From a marine group bacterium Sva0996 bin134 (GTDB lineage: Bacteria; Actinomycetota; Acidimicrobiia; Acidimicrobiales; Bin134): a DNA stretch of 64,000 nucleotides. The stretch covers positions 1 through 64,000 of the forward strand of contig MPNQ01000011.1 in assembly GCA_002239105.1 (NCBI GenBank), written 5' to 3'. The notes below the pieces were generated by a model. It saw nothing but the letters and a program-made list of their open reading frames with translations. It made no database searches and was not told where the DNA came from. The position numbers were made by a program, and so were the translations under genes. Positions 34,276 to 43,057 of this stretch are shown here, piece by piece; positions within the stretch are counted from its first letter, which is position 1, and each line of letters starts with the position of its first letter.

Positions 34276-35005
34276 GAAGACAACCGGGATCATCTTTGCC
34301 GGCCTCGATTGCGATGCTGACGCCATCGAGGGCTGGAACCGCTGGTACGACCTTGAACACCTGCCTCCCAACATCGCTCTGACCGATGTGATGCACGGCC
34401 GCCGCTATGTGGCCCCGCCCAGCCACCAGGCGCTTCGCCCCGACGGCTGCGACGAGGCCTTCTCGGAGGGCCGCAGCGCGTTCCTCACCGTCTACTGGCT
34501 GTGCGGCGACGTCGACGGGGTGATGGCCACCATGACCGAATACCGAGAAGTGCTGGTGGAAGCCGACCGGATGTTCCCCGACGAGAAGAAGGCTGTGCGC
34601 CTGGGCGACGCCTTGACCCTCGACTGGGCGGTGGCCGATCCGGCCCTGAAGGCCGACCCCGGCGATATCCCCCACATGTCCCACACCGACCTCCACGTCG
34701 TACTGCGCCGAGGCCTGGGCGACCAGAATTGGCACCGCGACGTTTATGCCCCCGCGGCGGTGGCCGTCGATGGCGTACACGCAGTGGTGTCGTTCACCTC
34801 CCGGTTCGCCCCCGACACCGCCATCGACCTCCACATGATCGAGGGCGATCCCAACGAGGTGGTCCCCGCACTGCGGGCCGCCACCCCCTCCCGGCCTGCC
34901 ACCACCGATGTCGGCATGGACGGGCCGTTCCAACTCATCGAGCCACTGCGCTACCCGTGGGCTGAGCAGATCCGCGGGTCATGGATGCCCCAAACGGTCG
35001 CCTGA
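34274..35005 (+). CDS. hypothetical protein, EthD/dimeric alpha-beta barrel-like N-terminus
   Basis: A 243-aa protein. The opening WNRWYDLEHLPPNIAL resembles the W-Y-x-x-E-H motif of EthD-like dimeric alpha/beta barrel proteins, and the second half (TDLHVVLRRG onward) may be a repeat of it. Function unknown. TACCAT (34262-34267) ends 6 bp before the ATG. Longer in-frame extensions upstream are antisense to the FGE gene and rejected. Confidence 0.65.
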   Translation: MKTTGIIFAGLDCDADAIEGWNRWYDLEHLPPNIALTDVMHGRRYVAPPSHQALRPDGCDEAFSEGRSAFLTVYWLCGDVDGVMATMTEYREVLVEADRMFPDEKKAVRLGDALTLDWAVADPALKADPGDIPHMSHTDLHVVLRRGLGDQNWHRDVYAPAAVAVDGVHAVVSFTSRFAPDTAIDLHMIEGDPNEVVPALRAATPSRPATTDVGMDGPFQLIEPLRYPWAEQIRGSWMPQTVA

Positions 35006-36033
35006 GCGACCCGGCCTCCCACTGGGGAGCCAAGCGGCGGGCCACCGGGGACTCCCCCTCGCTTCGCCGCGCCAAACGTCGGGCCACCGGTCTACTGCTA
35101 GCGGCCGCCGCCCTGTTCGTGGTCATTCGCCTGCTCACCAACGGCCACGGCTGGGCGGGCTACGTAGAAGCCGCGGCCGAGGCAGCCATGATCGGTGGGC
35201 TGGCCGACTGGTTTGCGGTAACCGCCCTGTTCAAACACCCGCTGGGGATCCCCATCCCCCACACCGCCATCATCCCCCGGCGCAAAGATGCCATCGGCGC
35301 CAGCCTGGGCGAGTTCGTGCAGGACAACTTCTTCGACCCTGACGACCTGGCCCAATGGGTGGCCGACCGTGCTCCCGCCGAGGCCCTGGGGCGATGGCTA
35401 GCTGCCGAGGGAGACACTGGGCTGGTGTCGGCCCCCGCCTTGGGCCGGTTGCTGGAATCACTGGTTGACGGCGGGCACCACCGCTCGATGGTCGATGCCG
35501 CCGTGGAGCGGGCCGACCGCTTCTTGGTGGACAACCACGAAGTGCTGAGGGACCGCATCGTGGAGGAAGCCCCCATCTATACCCCCAAGGTGCTCGACCA
35601 CCACATCTTCAACCGGCTCCATCGGGGGGTGCGCGGAGTGCTGGCCGATATGGCCGACGATCCCGAGCACGAACTGCGCCTGCGCATCGACGCCGGCCTG
35701 AGAAGCTACGCCCAACGACTCCAAACAAATTCGGCCCTGGGTAGCCGGGTAGAGGCTGCCTTGGTCCGAGTCGGGCAGTCGCTGCAATCCGAATCCACCC
35801 TTCAGAACCGGGTCGACCGGTGGCTCGTCTCGGCAATGAGCCTGCTGGCCCGCCACGCCCAAGCCGAGGTGGCCAATGTGATCGGCACCACCGTGGCCCG
35901 CTGGGACGCCGACGACACCAGTACCCGCATCGAACGCCGAGTAGGACGCGACCTCCAGTTCATCCGCATCAACGGCACCCTCATAGGCGCCCTAGCCGGC
36001 CTAGCCATCCACGGAATCAAGCAGGTGCTCTAG
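34981..36033 (+). CDS. DUF445 family membrane protein
   Basis: A 350-aa protein of the DUF445/YjiN type: a membrane helix (residues about 37-55) followed by AAEAAMIGGLADWFAVTALFKHPLGIPIPHTAIIP, which spans two family signatures; then a large cytoplasmic or periplasmic helical part, and a second hydrophobic helix at the C-terminus. Function of the family is unclear (envelope-associated). Start ATG 34981 overlaps the previous gene by 25 bp. A near-duplicate heptapeptide AKRRATG occurs twice in the first 40 residues. Confidence 0.82.
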   Translation: MDAPNGRLSDPASHWGAKRRATGDSPSLRRAKRRATGLLLAAAALFVVIRLLTNGHGWAGYVEAAAEAAMIGGLADWFAVTALFKHPLGIPIPHTAIIPRRKDAIGASLGEFVQDNFFDPDDLAQWVADRAPAEALGRWLAAEGDTGLVSAPALGRLLESLVDGGHHRSMVDAAVERADRFLVDNHEVLRDRIVEEAPIYTPKVLDHHIFNRLHRGVRGVLADMADDPEHELRLRIDAGLRSYAQRLQTNSALGSRVEAALVRVGQSLQSESTLQNRVDRWLVSAMSLLARHAQAEVANVIGTTVARWDADDTSTRIERRVGRDLQFIRINGTLIGALAGLAIHGIKQVL

Positions 36034-36193
36034 TCGTTGAACCGTGCCCGCTGCTCGTGTTTCAACAGCTTTGTGGCGACGGTGAGACTCTCGGCGCAGA
36101 GTTCTCTATGGCACCAGTGAGCTGGGTGCTCGACTAGCTGCGACTGCTCTACCAGCCAATCGTGCGATGAGCGCCAATACTAGGATCACCTCA

Positions 36194-37192
36194 ATGCGCA
36201 TCTTCAGGGAGTTGAGGAGCACCTACAGGCGGACCAGAATACTGGCCTCCACTTCCTGTGAAGTTCTGAGGCGCGACAGGTTCCTCGTGACCTTCCCGGC
36301 CTTGACTCTGGTTGTGGTGGCGGCAATCAATGTTGTCACCTGGACGGTGGTGTGGGTCACCACCACAGGGCTCAATTCCACCTCGATCGACGATCCCGGT
36401 AAGTGGGCAGTAGAGCCCATTGTGTGGGTAGGGCTTGTGGCTTCTGTTTTGCTATGCACCTTCGCTTCGGTTTTCTTCACAGCCGCGCTGACGTACGGGG
36501 CCTGGGAGCGGTTCCAAGGCAGAACTCCGACCTTCGAAGGCTGCATATCGGCTGCGAAGGCCCGTCTTCACGTCATCGTGCCGTGGGCCATCCTGGCCGG
36601 CTTGGTAGGCGTGGTCCTCGAACTTTTGTACCGACTCCCCCGACTCTTCCGCCACTTGGAACAGGCTGGTCGCCAAATACCTGTGGTAGGTCATATTGCC
36701 TCGATCGGAGCAATGATCGTGGCCATAGCAGTCGAGTCCATCTGGTACTTTGTGACCTACCTCGTCGTACCAATTCTGGTGGTGGAAGAGACCGGCCCGA
36801 TCACCTCATGCAAACGCTCCTTCCACCTGTTCCGCAAGACTTGGGGAACGAGCCTTATTGCACAAGCAGGGTTCGACATCATCGGCCTTCTCCTCTTCTT
36901 GCCGGGTCTGGTGCTAGCTACCCTTGTCGTGCTCGCAGGGTTGGGAAACCTGGCAGCGCTTGTCGTCGGAATCGGTATAGGCGTGGCTTGGTTGCTGGTG
37001 GTGATCGTGGCCATGTCGGCAGTGGTTGGCATATTCAAGATGGCGCTGTACCTCTTCGTCACCACTGGCCAAGTACCCGGCGAATTCCAAGGCACCGGTA
37101 TCGAAAAGGCGTTCGCGGGCAAGGGCGCCCTCAAGTTCGAACAAAAAACTCGCAAGCCACGTGGGAGGGCCCAACCCCCAGAGACTCTCTGA
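36194..37192 (+). CDS. DUF6159-type polytopic membrane protein
   Basis: A 332-aa protein with six predicted membrane helices in pairs (around 33-53, 75-100, 128-150, 168-195, 225-250 and 255-285) and a basic cytoplasmic tail. Layout and the opening resemble DUF6159, a family of unknown function. TAGGAT (36181-36186) ends 7 bp before ATG 36194, so this ATG is preferred to the ATG at 36167. The 160-bp gap before it holds nothing else recognisable. Confidence 0.75.
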   Translation: MRIFRELRSTYRRTRILASTSCEVLRRDRFLVTFPALTLVVVAAINVVTWTVVWVTTTGLNSTSIDDPGKWAVEPIVWVGLVASVLLCTFASVFFTAALTYGAWERFQGRTPTFEGCISAAKARLHVIVPWAILAGLVGVVLELLYRLPRLFRHLEQAGRQIPVVGHIASIGAMIVAIAVESIWYFVTYLVVPILVVEETGPITSCKRSFHLFRKTWGTSLIAQAGFDIIGLLLFLPGLVLATLVVLAGLGNLAALVVGIGIGVAWLLVVIVAMSAVVGIFKMALYLFVTTGQVPGEFQGTGIEKAFAGKGALKFEQKTRKPRGRAQPPETL

Positions 37193-37375
37193 TCGGATTT
37201 GCCTCAATCACCAGTCTCGCCGGCAGCGTTCTGGCTTCGGGCTGACTCCGCCGACAGACGGACACCCCACTACCGATGGGCCTCGTCGGGCGTGGTTAAA
37301 TTGCCGGTCGGCTTATGGGGCACCCCCGATGGGGGAATTCATCCACTATCAAGCGAGCAAGTAGCGTTTGCGGCA

Positions 37376-38413
37376 GTGAAATGGATTCAGCGGTCACTGG
37401 CGACGGCGGTTGCTGTTGCGCTTGTGGCCACGGGATGCGGCCGAGGCACCGGCGACACCGGCTTGACCACCATCGGTCTGCTTAGCGCGGCGCTGGCTGA
37501 GACGGCGGAGGCGTCGAACCATCGGGTGTCTGTCTCATTCGGTGTGGTGTGGAAGATAGATGGTGACGAGATTTCGACTGGGCTCGACGAGGACAACCCG
37601 GTGCTTGTCGGTGATGTGAGCGCTGAACGGGGGCATTTCAGGTTTGACATGGGGAAGTTTCTTGGCTCGCTCTTTGGGGTCTCGCTTGATGACTGGGACG
37701 ATCTCATATTCGAGATGTGGGGCGACGGCGAGCGGCTCGTGTTCGACACCAACGCCCTTCAGGTGCTAGTCGACGAAGACCCCCACGTCGATCTAGGACC
37801 TATGGCACCGGGGGTATTCTTCATCGACTTGAACGCCATTGAGGCAGACAGCCCCGATCTCATGAACGCAATCGCGGGTTCCTCGACACCCGATTTGAGC
37901 GAGATGGCAAAAAGCCTGCCAGCGGCATTGACCTCGATCAAGCAGACATCCACCGATCCCCCCACCTTTGTCGGCACCACGACCTCGGCAAGGCTGAGCG
38001 AGGCCCTGGGCGACAATATTGTCGACGAGGCCCGTTCGGATGCCTCCGACCTGGATATGTTCTCCGGAGATCCTGAAGAATTGACCGAGCTCTTTGTCCA
38101 GATGTACGAGACCAACAAGGTTGAGGTGGTGATCGAGCTTGACGAGCGGGGTTTGCTGAGCGTTCTGTGGACTGATGAAGACTTTTCCGGCATCTTCCGT
38201 GTCCTTGCCGAGTCTGAGGACTTCGGCGCCGAGCTCAGCGAAGAAGAGCGCCAAGAGGCATTGGAGGTATTCGAGTCCATCGAATTCAGAATGGCGACTC
38301 GGGTGGCCTACGAATCCGATGCCAACATAGAAGTGCCATTGCCACCGCCAACAGCCGAGGACCGCACCGAAGAGTGGCGCGAGTTCTTGGCGGAAGGCGG
38401 CTTTGGAGGTTGA
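37376..38413 (+). CDS. putative secreted lipoprotein
   Basis: A 345-aa lipoprotein. The signal peptide MKWIQRSLATAVAVALVATG ends in a lipobox with Cys21. The mature part is acidic, with alternating strands and helices, somewhat like mycobacterial LppX/LprG-type cups, but that resemblance is weak. GTG 37376 is supported by TAGCGT ending 8 bp upstream and by giving a clean signal peptide. The long upstream frame extension has no coding character. The 183 bp before it hold only this promoter. Confidence 0.72.
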   Translation: MKWIQRSLATAVAVALVATGCGRGTGDTGLTTIGLLSAALAETAEASNHRVSVSFGVVWKIDGDEISTGLDEDNPVLVGDVSAERGHFRFDMGKFLGSLFGVSLDDWDDLIFEMWGDGERLVFDTNALQVLVDEDPHVDLGPMAPGVFFIDLNAIEADSPDLMNAIAGSSTPDLSEMAKSLPAALTSIKQTSTDPPTFVGTTTSARLSEALGDNIVDEARSDASDLDMFSGDPEELTELFVQMYETNKVEVVIELDERGLLSVLWTDEDFSGIFRVLAESEDFGAELSEEERQEALEVFESIEFRMATRVAYESDANIEVPLPPPTAEDRTEEWREFLAEGGFGG

Positions 38414-38491
38414 GGGACGCAGGGTGCTTTGTCCGCGATCAGATCTCTTGTTGAGACTGAGGTTGGGTCTGACACCTCCGGCGATCCTGCC

Positions 38492-38971
38492 CTAATCGCC
38501 CTCGTCGTCCTCGCCCTCGCCGCCGACCAAACATTCGTCGCTCTCGGCCACCAACTCACTCGATTGCCTCATGAAGGTGAGAAACCCCGTCGAAATCACC
38601 AAGAGGGCACCGGCGATCACCACCATATAGAGCCCCGCCTCCGGCGATGTGTCCATGAAATCTTGGGCATCTACCCCACCATTGGCAAGGTTGACCGCGC
38701 CGACAAGAGTAATCACCAGCCCGGCCAGCAGACCCAGCGTGCCGATCCTCCTCTTCCTCCACTGCGCGAACCCGGCAGCCGACAAAGCGCCAATTCCGGC
38801 GCAGACCAACACCGTGGTCTCTGGCGTGTCGGACTCCTCAACGAAGAAATCGGAAAAAGGACCTTCAACAGTCGCCCAGGGCAGAAGCGCCCCGATGGCA
38901 GCGACCAAAGCAGACAGCCCCGCCACCCAGCACATGACCACAGCCAAGCGGCTGCTCATGCGAAACCCCAT
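38492..38971 (-). CDS. small four-helix membrane protein
   Basis: A 159-aa protein with four predicted membrane helices (about 6-28, 53-70, 76-98, 115-137) and an acidic cytoplasmic tail (ESDECLVGGEGEDDEGD). Unknown function. ATG 38971 is chosen because TACCGT (minus strand, plus positions 38979-38984) ends 7 bp upstream; the start 45 bp further upstream lies before that element. Confidence 0.7.
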   Translation of the reverse strand: MGFRMSSRLAVVMCWVAGLSALVAAIGALLPWATVEGPFSDFFVEESDTPETTVLVCAGIGALSAAGFAQWRKRRIGTLGLLAGLVITLVGAVNLANGGVDAQDFMDTSPEAGLYMVVIAGALLVISTGFLTFMRQSSELVAESDECLVGGEGEDDEGD

Positions 38972-39026
38972 GCAAGCGACGGTACCAGATAAAACTTCCC
39001 CCTTTTGTGGCGACATGCTCCTGGGT

Positions 39027-40553
39027 CTAGCCGAATCGAGCCCGCAGCTCGTGCTTCAGCACTTTGCCGGTGGCATTACGGGGCAGCGAATCTACGACCT
39101 CAATCTGCTCCGGGATCTTCTGAGGCATGATCCCTGACGATCGGAAATAGTCCCCCACCTCAGCCAAAGTAAGCCCATCGACGCCAGAAGCCAGCTCCAC
39201 CACCGCGCACACTCGCTCGCCCCGCTCCTCGTCTGGCAGCCCGATCACCCCGGCGTCGAGGATCTTGGGGTGGGCGAAGAGCAGGTCCTCGATTTCGGTG
39301 GCCGAGATGTTCTCCCCTTTGCGGATGATGATGTCTTTCACCCGACCGGTGAGCGTCACGTATCCGTCGGCGTCCAGATGACCCACGTCGCCGGTGTGGA
39401 ACCAGCCGTTGTCGAACGAGGCGGCGGTCAGCGCCTCGTCCATGTAGCCCCGGCACACCATGGGCCCCCGAATCCACAGCTCCCCCTCCACGCCGACTTC
39501 GGCCGGTTCGCCGTCGAAACCCACCACTTTGATCTCCGCCCCAGCCAGCGGACGACCCTCGGTCTCAGCCAGCTTCTCGTCGGGGTCGTCGGGAGTGTTC
39601 TGGGCGATGATCGGCGCCTCGGTCATCCCCCAGGCGTGGCCGCACCCCCGCCCACCCATCTCGGCCATCACCTCGTAATGCTGAGACCCAGGCATAGGGG
39701 CTCCTCCCCCTGAGCAGAGCCGAAGCTGCGGCAGGATCGGCTCGCCGGGCTGTTTGCGCTGCTCGGCCAGAAACGCCATGAAAAAGGCCGGGCCCCCGCC
39801 CACCAGGGTGACGCCGTGGCGGGCGAACAACGCGGTGGTCTCCGCCGGGTCGAACGTCTCGGCGATCACGAGCGTGCATCCCGAGCTCAGCGACACCGAC
39901 AGATTGGACACTCCGCCGATGTGGGCAAACGGAAAGGCCAGCCCGAACTTGTCATCGGCGGTGACGTGCTGGCGCTCCACCATGGCAATCCCCGACGCCA
40001 TCACCGAGGTGTCGCAATGACGAGCACCCTTGGGGTTCGACGTTGTGCCCGACGTGTAATACACCCAGCGAAGCTCTTCCGGATCCTCTGGGACGGGGAT
40101 GTCGTCCAGCGCCGACACATCGCCGGTCGGCAGCTCACCGTCGCACACCACCACGTCGAGCCGGTCGACCTCGGAGGCAATCCCTTTCGCCATCGCCTGA
40201 TAGTCGAACCCCCGCCACACCGACGGCACCAAGAACAACTCGGCCCCCGTCTGGCGCACACAGAAACCCACCTCTCGCTCCCGATAAACCGGAATAATCG
40301 GATTCTGCACCGCCCCCAACCGAGCCAACGCCGCCTGCAACACCAGCGTGGAAGTCCAAGTCGGCAACTGCCAAGAAACCGAGACCCCTGGCCTCACTGC
40401 GAGTTCCACCAACCCCGCCGCCGCCCGCAAAGCCGCATCCCGATACCCCGCAAACGTCAACACCCGATCCCGATCATCAACAATCATCGAAGCGTCGGGC
40501 GAAAGCTCCGCCCGCCTCTCCACCATCCCCCAAAACGTCCCGCCGCTCAACAC
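39027..40553 (-). CDS. class I adenylate-forming acyl-CoA ligase
   Basis: A 508-aa acyl-CoA synthetase with all main motifs: YYTSGTTSNPKGARH, HAWGMTEAP (A5), TGDVGHLDADGYVTLTGR, IIRKGENISATEIED, and PRNATGKVLKHEL with the adenylation lysine. GTG 40553 is chosen because TAGGGT (plus positions 40561-40566) ends 7 bp upstream and the typical GTFW segment follows within a few residues. Divergent from the GntR/LacI regulator, 124 bp apart; the palindromic operator lies between them but closer to the regulator. Confidence 0.9.
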   Translation of the reverse strand: MLSGGTFWGMVERRAELSPDASMIVDDRDRVLTFAGYRDAALRAAAGLVELAVRPGVSVSWQLPTWTSTLVLQAALARLGAVQNPIIPVYREREVGFCVRQTGAELFLVPSVWRGFDYQAMAKGIASEVDRLDVVVCDGELPTGDVSALDDIPVPEDPEELRWVYYTSGTTSNPKGARHCDTSVMASGIAMVERQHVTADDKFGLAFPFAHIGGVSNLSVSLSSGCTLVIAETFDPAETTALFARHGVTLVGGGPAFFMAFLAEQRKQPGEPILPQLRLCSGGGAPMPGSQHYEVMAEMGGRGCGHAWGMTEAPIIAQNTPDDPDEKLAETEGRPLAGAEIKVVGFDGEPAEVGVEGELWIRGPMVCRGYMDEALTAASFDNGWFHTGDVGHLDADGYVTLTGRVKDIIIRKGENISATEIEDLLFAHPKILDAGVIGLPDEERGERVCAVVELASGVDGLTLAEVGDYFRSSGIMPQKIPEQIEVVDSLPRNATGKVLKHELRARFG

Positions 40554-40626
40554 AACGAGAACCCTAATGGTCCGTCTGCAAATCACTAGGAGCCAGATTC
40601 CCTAGAAGCTGGCCCCGCTGTCACAT

Positions 40627-40658
40627 CACTAGTTCTCTAGTTGACTAGGTAACTAGTG
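40627..40658. promoter_or_regulatory. 32-bp imperfect palindrome, probable operator of the GntR/LacI regulator
   Basis: Outer arms CACTAGTT (40627-40634) and AACTAGTG (40651-40658) are perfect inverted repeats; inner arms CTAGT and ACTAG (40637-40641, 40644-40648) share the same centre. A further CACTAG copy lies at 40584. The dyad abuts the A/T-rich -10 region (TATATT at 40664-40669), which ends 8 bp before ATG 40678. Position suggests autoregulation by the adjacent regulator. Confidence 0.6.
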
Positions 40659-40677
40659 ATATATATATTTCGGGGTC

Positions 40678-41817
40678 ATGAGTGGAATTGAAGCGAGAGA
40701 GCTTCTCGCTTTGCGACTCGGTATAGATCGGGCAGGACGGACTCCGATTGCGACCCAGATAGCCGAGCAACTGACCTCGAGGGTCGCTTCCCGTGTCCTG
40801 GTGGCGGGAGACCGGCTTCCAGCGATGAGAGAGGTAGCCGACCACCTTGAGGTCAATGTACACACGGTACGTGCGGCCTACGCCCAGCTCGCGTCCGACG
40901 ACGTCATAGCCATGCAACGGGGCAGCCGCGCCGTGGTGCTGGGATACGACGTCAACACTGCTCGTTCAGGCCGAGCCAGCGCCCCCACGTTCATGATCGG
41001 CGTCATGGTGCCTCAGTTCTCCGACTACTACGCCGAGTTCCTTCAGGCGGTAGCGCAATCGGCAGAAATCGAGGGCTGGCTGCCAGTCATTTGCCAAACA
41101 AGACAGTACGAGACTCGGACCGTGGCGCGTTACGTAGACCAGATGGTGAGCCGCGGCGTGGATGGATTGATCGCATTGCACTACGAGACACCTGACGACA
41201 CCGAGACAACGGCGGTGTTGGCGAAAGCCGCAGATCTCTTGCCCTTGGTGTTTGTCGATAGCGCCCACCTCGACTTTGGCCATCAGATCATGGTGGATCG
41301 CTTCGCCGGCTCTTTGGAGGCGACAAAACACCTCCTAGACCATGGCCATCAGCGAGTCGCCTTCATCTCGACCCCGATTGGATGGAGTTCGGCCAGCCAA
41401 CTCCGCCAGGGGTATGTGCAAGCGCTTGAGGAAGCAGGATTCGTGCCCGAATCCGATCTTGTTGTCGCCGCGGAGGACATGTCGCTAGATGCCGGCGCGA
41501 AGGCGGCGGCGAGCCTGATGCTGCTCGACGATCCCCCGGAGGCGATCTTCTGCGCTGGGGACATCCTTGCCTTGGGCGCCCTTCAGCACCTGCACGCCAT
41601 GCAGCAGCGAGTGCCCGAAGACGTGAGCATCATGGGCTACGGCGAATTGCCATTCTCGTCGTTGGCAGGTCCGCCACTTTCGTCATCCCGCCTTCCTGCC
41701 CGCGAACTAGCCGAACTTGCTGCTTCCACTCTCCGCGACGCCATTGACGGCGGCGAGCGCACGCAAACCGGACCGATTCAAACCTCCCTGATAACACGGC
41801 GGTCTTGTGGCTGCTGA
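40678..41817 (+). CDS. GntR-type DNA-binding regulator with LacI-like sensor domain
   Basis: A 379-aa transcription factor. Residues about 18-85 form a GntR winged helix (PIATQIAEQLTSRV, RLPAMREVADHLEVNVHTVR). The rest is a periplasmic-binding-protein-like sensor of the LacI/GalR type: ADLLPLVFVDSAH, TKHLLDHGHQRVAFIS, PPEAIFCAGDILALG. Such hybrid regulators respond to small ligands such as sugars or nucleosides. The operator dyad upstream and the ABC genes downstream suggest that it controls the transporter cluster. Confidence 0.87.
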   Translation: MSGIEARELLALRLGIDRAGRTPIATQIAEQLTSRVASRVLVAGDRLPAMREVADHLEVNVHTVRAAYAQLASDDVIAMQRGSRAVVLGYDVNTARSGRASAPTFMIGVMVPQFSDYYAEFLQAVAQSAEIEGWLPVICQTRQYETRTVARYVDQMVSRGVDGLIALHYETPDDTETTAVLAKAADLLPLVFVDSAHLDFGHQIMVDRFAGSLEATKHLLDHGHQRVAFISTPIGWSSASQLRQGYVQALEEAGFVPESDLVVAAEDMSLDAGAKAAASLMLLDDPPEAIFCAGDILALGALQHLHAMQQRVPEDVSIMGYGELPFSSLAGPPLSSSRLPARELAELAASTLRDAIDGGERTQTGPIQTSLITRRSCGC

Positions 41818-41867
41818 TAACCCCTCCGAGTGAAGTACGCAGCTTTGCCGGGCCGAAAGGAAGCCCA

Positions 41868-42974
41868 ATGAACCCAAAGAAACTGCTCATCATGTGGTTG
41901 GCGATCCTGGCTTTGCTAGCTATGGCAGCGTCTGCCTGCGGCAACGATGACGATGCCCCGGCAACAAGCGAACCCGAACCCACCGTCGCGACCAGTGAAC
42001 CCGAGCCAGAGCCCGAGCCAACCTCCGAGCCAGAGCCCGAGCCAACCTCCGAGCCAGAGCCCGAGCCAACGCAGCGAGAAATGCAAGACGTCTCCCTGCG
42101 GTTGCCTTGGTTCCCGAGCGCTCAGTTCGCAGGCTCGTACGTCGCAGCGGCCAAGGGCTTCTTTGAGGAAGAAGGGCTGAACGTCACCATCAATCCCGGG
42201 GGGTTCGACGTCAACAGCATCACTCTCGTGGCCGCAGGCTCAGATGACTTCGGCTTGCACGACACGAACTCGCTGCTCTTCGCGGCTGTCGAAGAAATTC
42301 CCCTCGTGACGGTAGCGACCTATCTTCACGCTCACCCCGGTGCGATCATGTCGCTGGAGTCTTCAGGCTTTGAGTCATTGTCCGATCTAGTGGGTGCCAC
42401 CATCGGCTTCCAAGAGGGTGGCCCGTGGCAGCTCACCCAGGCCATGCTCACCCAGAACGGAGTCGATCCAGATTCTCTCAATCAGGTTGCAGTCGGCTTC
42501 GACCTCACACCATTGTTTGAGGGCGACATCGATCTGCTAACGGTGTTTTCCACCAACGAGCCAGTCCTGGCCGAGCTGCAAGGATTCTCAGTGGATGTCT
42601 TCATTCCCTACAACTACGGGGTGCAAACATCTGCCAATGCGCTCTTCACCACCACCAGTTTCAGGCAAGACAACCCTGAGGTGGTGTGCGGGATGGTTCG
42701 GGCCATGGCCAGGGGCTGGCAATACGCATTCGACAACCCGGAAGAAGCGGTCGAAATTATCGTGGCCGTCGACCCCGATAACCTCACGGTCGAAAAGGAG
42801 TCGGCATCACTCGAAGCAGTTCGACCGAGTGTCCTCTCCGAATCCGCTCTCGCTGACGGAATCGGGACGATGACCGCCGAGCGGTGGCAAACCGTCGATG
42901 AAGTGCTCCGCCAGTATGGTGGACTCGAAGCAGACATCGACCTGGCAAACGTCTACGACGACTACTGCTTCTGA
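41868..42974 (+). CDS. ABC transporter substrate-binding lipoprotein, NMT1/THI5-like
   Basis: A 368-aa solute-binding lipoprotein: signal peptide with lipobox ASAC (Cys24), then a linker of Glu-Pro repeats (about residues 35-67), then an NMT1/THI5 (SsuA/ThiY-like) domain beginning with LRLPWFPSAQFAGSYVAAA. Relatives bind hydroxymethylpyrimidine, riboflavin, sulfonates or similar. ATG 41868 follows AAAGGAAG at good spacing; this cluster uses Shine-Dalgarno starts. The ligand is unknown but the phosphorylase next door hints at a nucleoside or base. Confidence 0.88.
   Translation: MNPKKLLIMWLAILALLAMAASACGNDDDAPATSEPEPTVATSEPEPEPEPTSEPEPEPTSEPEPEPTQREMQDVSLRLPWFPSAQFAGSYVAAAKGFFEEEGLNVTINPGGFDVNSITLVAAGSDDFGLHDTNSLLFAAVEEIPLVTVATYLHAHPGAIMSLESSGFESLSDLVGATIGFQEGGPWQLTQAMLTQNGVDPDSLNQVAVGFDLTPLFEGDIDLLTVFSTNEPVLAELQGFSVDVFIPYNYGVQTSANALFTTTSFRQDNPEVVCGMVRAMARGWQYAFDNPEEAVEIIVAVDPDNLTVEKESASLEAVRPSVLSESALADGIGTMTAERWQTVDEVLRQYGGLEADIDLANVYDDYCF
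42003..42070 (+). repeat. 24-bp tandem repeat coding for a Glu-Pro linker
   Basis: Two perfect 24-bp units (42003-42026 and 42027-42050) and a partial third encode the alternating Glu-Pro-Thr-Ser spacer between the lipid anchor and the substrate-binding domain. Copy number likely varies between strains and may set how far the domain extends from the membrane. Confidence 0.8.
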
Positions 42975-43057
42975 GAATTCCCCTCCGGGAATTGTGTGGT
43001 CGGTGCAACCGGTGGCATTGGCCACGCAATTTCTAGGCTCAAGCGAGAGGAGCCTTC

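Noticed and set aside
36403..37245. 280-aa alternative frame within the DUF6159-type gene
   Set aside because: Composition is Arg/Ser/Gly-rich with no hydrophobic periodicity, whereas the overlapping frame encodes clear membrane helices.
42003..42070. CRISPR-like array
   Set aside because: The repeat is contiguous, in frame and codes for a Glu-Pro linker; there are no spacers. No CRISPR array was seen elsewhere.
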